From positions 2,953,501 through 3,017,500 of the forward strand of contig NZ_CP095061.1 of NCBI RefSeq assembly GCF_022921055.1: a stretch of 64,000 nucleotides of DNA, read 5' to 3'. Each line of letters opens with the position of its first letter. Positions within the stretch are counted from its first letter, which is position 1. Under the pieces are notes generated by a model. That model had not been told where the DNA came from, ran no database searches, and saw only the letters and a list, made by a program, of their open reading frames with translations. The position numbers and the translations under genes were made by a program. This stretch comes from Hymenobacter volaticus. Lineage in GTDB: Bacteria > Bacteroidota > Bacteroidia > Cytophagales > Hymenobacteraceae. Shown piece by piece: positions 60,813-64,000 of this stretch.

Positions 60813-63800
60813 ATGAATCCGCAAGTACTCTCTCCCGCTTCCCTACCTGCCACCGTCACCAGCTCCTTCCTCGCGCAAGCCGCGCACGATTTGGTGAGCC
60901 GCTACTCGCCGGAGGAGCTGTCGGATTTGGTGGTAGTGGTGCCCACGCGGCGGGCGGTAGTGTATCTGAAAAATGAGCTGGCCATGGCTACCAGCGCGGG
61001 CGAGGCGCTGTGGAGCCCCCGCGTGGCGGCCATGGAAGACTATATGGTGGAGCTGGCCGGCGTGCAGGTGGAAGAGCCTATTGCCTTACAACTGCTGCTT
61101 TTCGATATTCTGAAGGGCATTGATGCCGACCTGGATTTCGACCGGTTTGTAGGTTGGTCGGGACTATTGCTGCAAGACTTCTCCAACCTCGACCAGAACC
61201 TGGCGCCCGCCAACAAGGTGTTCGAGTATCTCTCGCAAGCCAAGGCCTTGGAGCGGTGGGAACTGAGCGAAGCCCCGTCGCCGCAGTCGATAACGGGAGC
61301 GTATTTCAAGTTCTGGGACGACCTAACGAAAGTGTACCACCGCTTGCGCCGCCGCATGCTGGAGCAGCGCGTGGCCTACCCCGGCCTGGCTTACCGCTTA
61401 GCTACCGAGCGTATAACCGACCAAGTCAAGAATGGCACCACGCCCGCCAAGCACATCTTTTTGGGCTTGGGATACCTCTCGAAAGCGGAATTCACGCTGA
61501 TTGATGTACTACACCGCGCTGGTCGGGCCGAAGTACGCTTCGATGCCGACTTGTTCTACCTCGATTTCGACTCGCCGAACCGCGCTGGTCAGCACCTGAA
61601 AAGCTACCTGAAGCGCTGGGCCCCACCCGAATTCGGCGACTTTGGCGCCCCCACCGACCTACTGCGCACCTTACCGCGGCACATCCGCTTCGTGGGCGTG
61701 GCCAATGCCAGTATGCAAGGCAAAGTAGCCGGCCAGTTGCTGGCCGAAGCGCGGTTGCAGTTCCCCAACAGCACGGTAGCGGTAGTGCTACCCGACGAAA
61801 CCCTGCTGCTGCCCGTGCTACACGGCCTCCCGCCCGACGCCGTACCCGACTACAACGTAACGATGGGCTTAAGCTTTCAGAGCACGCCCTTGTTCAACCT
61901 CGTGGATTTGCTGTTTGAAGTGCACCTGACGGGCATTCGAGAAGGTACCGCCGAAACCGGTTATGGTGTACCGCGCTACCACCACTTGGCCGTAAACAAG
62001 CTACTGAGCCACCCCTTTCTGCGCCGCTACCAACAGTGGCTCGACCGGCAGCCCGCTAAGAAATATCACGGCTTGCTCGATGGAGTGTGCCGCGAAATTG
62101 TAAAGCGCAACGCCGTGCTGCTACCGGCTACCGAGCTACTGGAAATCGGTAAGAACCACCCGATTATCGAAGCGCTGTTCAAGACCTGGGACACCTGCGA
62201 CGATATCATTGCGGCCTGCTACACGCTGATTGACTTGCTGAAACAAGTGTACACCGAGCAGCACTCGGCCATTGAGGCCGAATACTTGTATTTGTTTTAC
62301 ACGCTGGTTAAACGCCTCGATTCGGTGTTCGACTGTCGGGAACAGCGGTTGTCGGTGCGCTCGTTTCGGCGGTTTCTCTACGAGCAGATGACCCGCACCC
62401 GCTTGCCGTTCTCGGGCGAGCCGATTGCCGATGTGCAGGTGATGGGCTTGCTGGAAACCCGCGCCCTCGACTTCGACCACATTATCTTGCTGAGCTGCAA
62501 CGAAAACGTGCTGCCGGCCCCAAGCGTCACACGTCGCTCTTTCCCTACGACGTGCTGACCGAGTTCCGCATGCCCACCTACGCCGACCATGAAGCGGCCA
62601 CGTCCTACCAGTTTTGGCGCTTGCTCCAGCGCACCCGCCGCGTGGACTTGGTGCACGTGCTGCCCGGTGCCGAAGGCACCCGTACCGGCGAGCGGAGCCG
62701 GTTTTTGCTGCAATTAGCCAACGACCTACTACCGCAGAACCCCGGTATGGTGCTGGAAGACTTAACGGCGGTTACCTCTCCCCCTATCCCGGTTGCCGCG
62801 CCAAAGCAGGAAGTAGTTGCCGATAAAGCACCAGAGTTTGACTTCAACTCCCGAGCTAACCAGTCGTCTGCCCTGGACAGCGAGCTAGACGAGGTAATGC
62901 CCTCGGGGCACGAACTCATGAACGACTTGGTCTTGGAAAAGGACCATGGTATGCTGGATGCGTTGCGCGAGGTCTTGATCAAGGGCCTCTCCCCGACTGG
63001 CTTGAACGAATACTTGAACTGCTCGCTGAAATTCTACTTCAACCGCATTGCCCGTTTCCGTGAGGCCGAGGAAGTGGAAGAAGCACTAGGCGTCGACGGG
63101 TTCGGGACGGTGGTGCACGAGGTGCTAGAGGAACTATTTGCTCCGTTTCAGCGCAGCGGAAAGCCCCTAACCGCCGCCGGTATTCCAGACTTGATAAAAG
63201 CGGCTCCGGGCCTAGTAGCTAAGGCGCTACGCAAAGAAGAAGACGACCGGCACGCTCGCGCCGATGAAGGCCTCAACCACGTGTTAGGCCAAGTTGCTAC
63301 TCAACTCGTGCGGCGCTACTTCGAAAGCTTGCTTACGCAGCCCAACGCCCTCCCTCTCCAGATCCAAAGCATCGAAGAAGGCTTGCAGGCCACTATCTAC
63401 GTAGCGCTGCCAAGTGGCGAGAAGCTGCCCGTTAGCCTCATTGGCTTTGCCGACCGGGTAGACCAATTGCCTGATGGCCGCCTGCGGGTGGTTGACTACA
63501 AAACCGGCTTGGTACACGCACACGAGCTAAAACTGCAAAAGCGCAACGAAACGCCCGCCGAGGCTGCCGAGCGCCTCATCCGCGAGGACACGTCGGCGGC
63601 AGATAAGGTGCGGCAGCTTTGGCTCTACCGGTATATGCTGGAGCAAGGCGGCCGCCCCGCCGCCGACGCGGCTATCATTTCGTTGCGCAACATTCCTGCT
63701 GGCCCCATGTCGGCCGATATGTCGTTTCTGACGGCTGATGGCCAGTCCTTTATGGCGCGCAGCGAGGAATTGCTCAGCCAACTCGTCAACCGCATTCTTA

Positions 63801-63880
63801 ATCCTACCGAAGCCATTCGCAAAACCGACGACTTAGAGAAATGTCAGTATTGCCCGTATCGGGGCATTTGCGCACGGTAA
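60813..63880 (+). pseudogene. AddB-like PD-(D/E)XK nuclease, frameshifted
   Basis: Restored length is 1022 residues. The N-terminal half is an inactivated helicase-like domain (LSDLVVVVPTRRAVVYLKNE, FLGLGYLSKAEFTLIDVLHR, QVMGLLETRALDFDHIILLS). The C-terminal half carries the nuclease: LNEYLNCSLKFYFNRIARFR, FGTVVHEVLEELF, RLRVVDYKTGLVHAHEL and the 4Fe-4S cysteines LNCS plus KCQYCPYRGICAR. At residue ~568 the frame breaks (NVLPAPSVTRRS); an extra C in the CCCC run at 62518-62521 gives NVLPAPKRHTSLFPYDVLTE. It should pair with the AddA-like protein in double-strand-break resection. Probably intact in the organism. Confidence 0.87.
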
Positions 63881-63961
63881 ATAGTTTAATTGCTTGCTTG
63901 TTCTGGTGACCTTTGCCCGATCAAGTAAGTGAACCACCCAACTAGTAAGCAATCCAAACAC

Positions 63962-64000
63962 ATGGACGAATTCATGCAAGCCGCCATCGATGAGGCGCGG
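63962..64000 (+). CDS. Start of a nucleoside/cytosine deaminase gene, cut by the window edge
   Basis: Thirteen codons, MDEFMQAAIDEAR, are visible before the window ends. This N-terminus is typical of zinc-dependent deaminases of the cytidine/guanine or tRNA-adenosine type, whose HAE and PCxxC motifs would lie further on. The assignment is tentative. Confidence 0.45.
   Translation, partial: MDEFMQAAIDEAR

Overview
The window looks like chromosomal DNA of an aerobic, GC-rich member of the Bacteroidota, most likely Hymenobacter or a close relative (genus is inference). The signs are a secreted protein with a C-terminal type IX secretion sorting domain, TAnnTTTG-type promoter boxes, starts without clear Shine-Dalgarno sequences, DUF3127 and GldL-like proteins, and GC-rich genes interrupted by a few AT-rich orphans. 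I saw no rRNA, tRNA, CRISPR array, insertion sequence or prophage.

Layout. 1-9 kb: sulfurtransferase tail, HxlR regulator, Hen1 RNA 3'-end methyltransferase, T9SS-exported choice-of-anchor I protein, GH1 beta-glycosidase, and a minus-strand group of small membrane protein, LpxH-like phosphoesterase and glycosyltransferase. 9-17 kb: Nudix hydrolase, RhlE-type DEAD-box helicase, a 55-residue lipoprotein, an AT-rich gap, an XRE regulator with palindromic motifs around it, and a frameshifted L,D-transpeptidase. 17-24 kb: M1 aminopeptidase, convergent cyanophycinase and isoaspartyl peptidase, DUF3127 protein, SDR, AlbA_2 protein. 24-32.4 kb: esterase and DinB, then the most interesting region, a one-strand series of esterase, ATP-grasp ligase, GCS2-type carboxylate-amine ligase, class I glutamine amidotransferase and second ATP-grasp ligase, followed by a DUF218 protein. 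This is plausibly a pathway for a small amide- or peptide-like metabolite. 32-45 kb: orphans, YkvA-like protein, S46 dipeptidyl-peptidase (DPP11-like), secreted amidohydrolase, glycosyltransferase, DUF1571 protein with a LysM insertion, two SDR-type proteins, HI0933-type flavoprotein. 45-49 kb: DUF2383-like protein, cold-shock-type DEAD-box helicase and CspA-like protein, thioesterase. 49.7-64 kb: AddA-like and AddB-like helicase-nuclease genes 7.5 kb apart, with a Tet-family transporter, a two-subunit molybdenum hydroxylase, a VKOR-like protein, a GldL-like small protein and two hypothetical proteins between them; a deaminase gene starts at the right edge.

Sequence quality matters here. Seven genes are broken by an apparent single-base deletion, each at a run of C on the given strand and each restored to full length by one extra base: L,D-transpeptidase, DinB, first ATP-grasp, S46 peptidase, MFS transporter, GldL-like protein and AddB-like nuclease. 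This pattern fits homopolymer errors in the assembly better than real gene decay. Those genes are labelled pseudogene only because they are broken as given. Separately, at least five long imperfect hairpins with related arms sit between genes and look like a dispersed palindromic repeat family.
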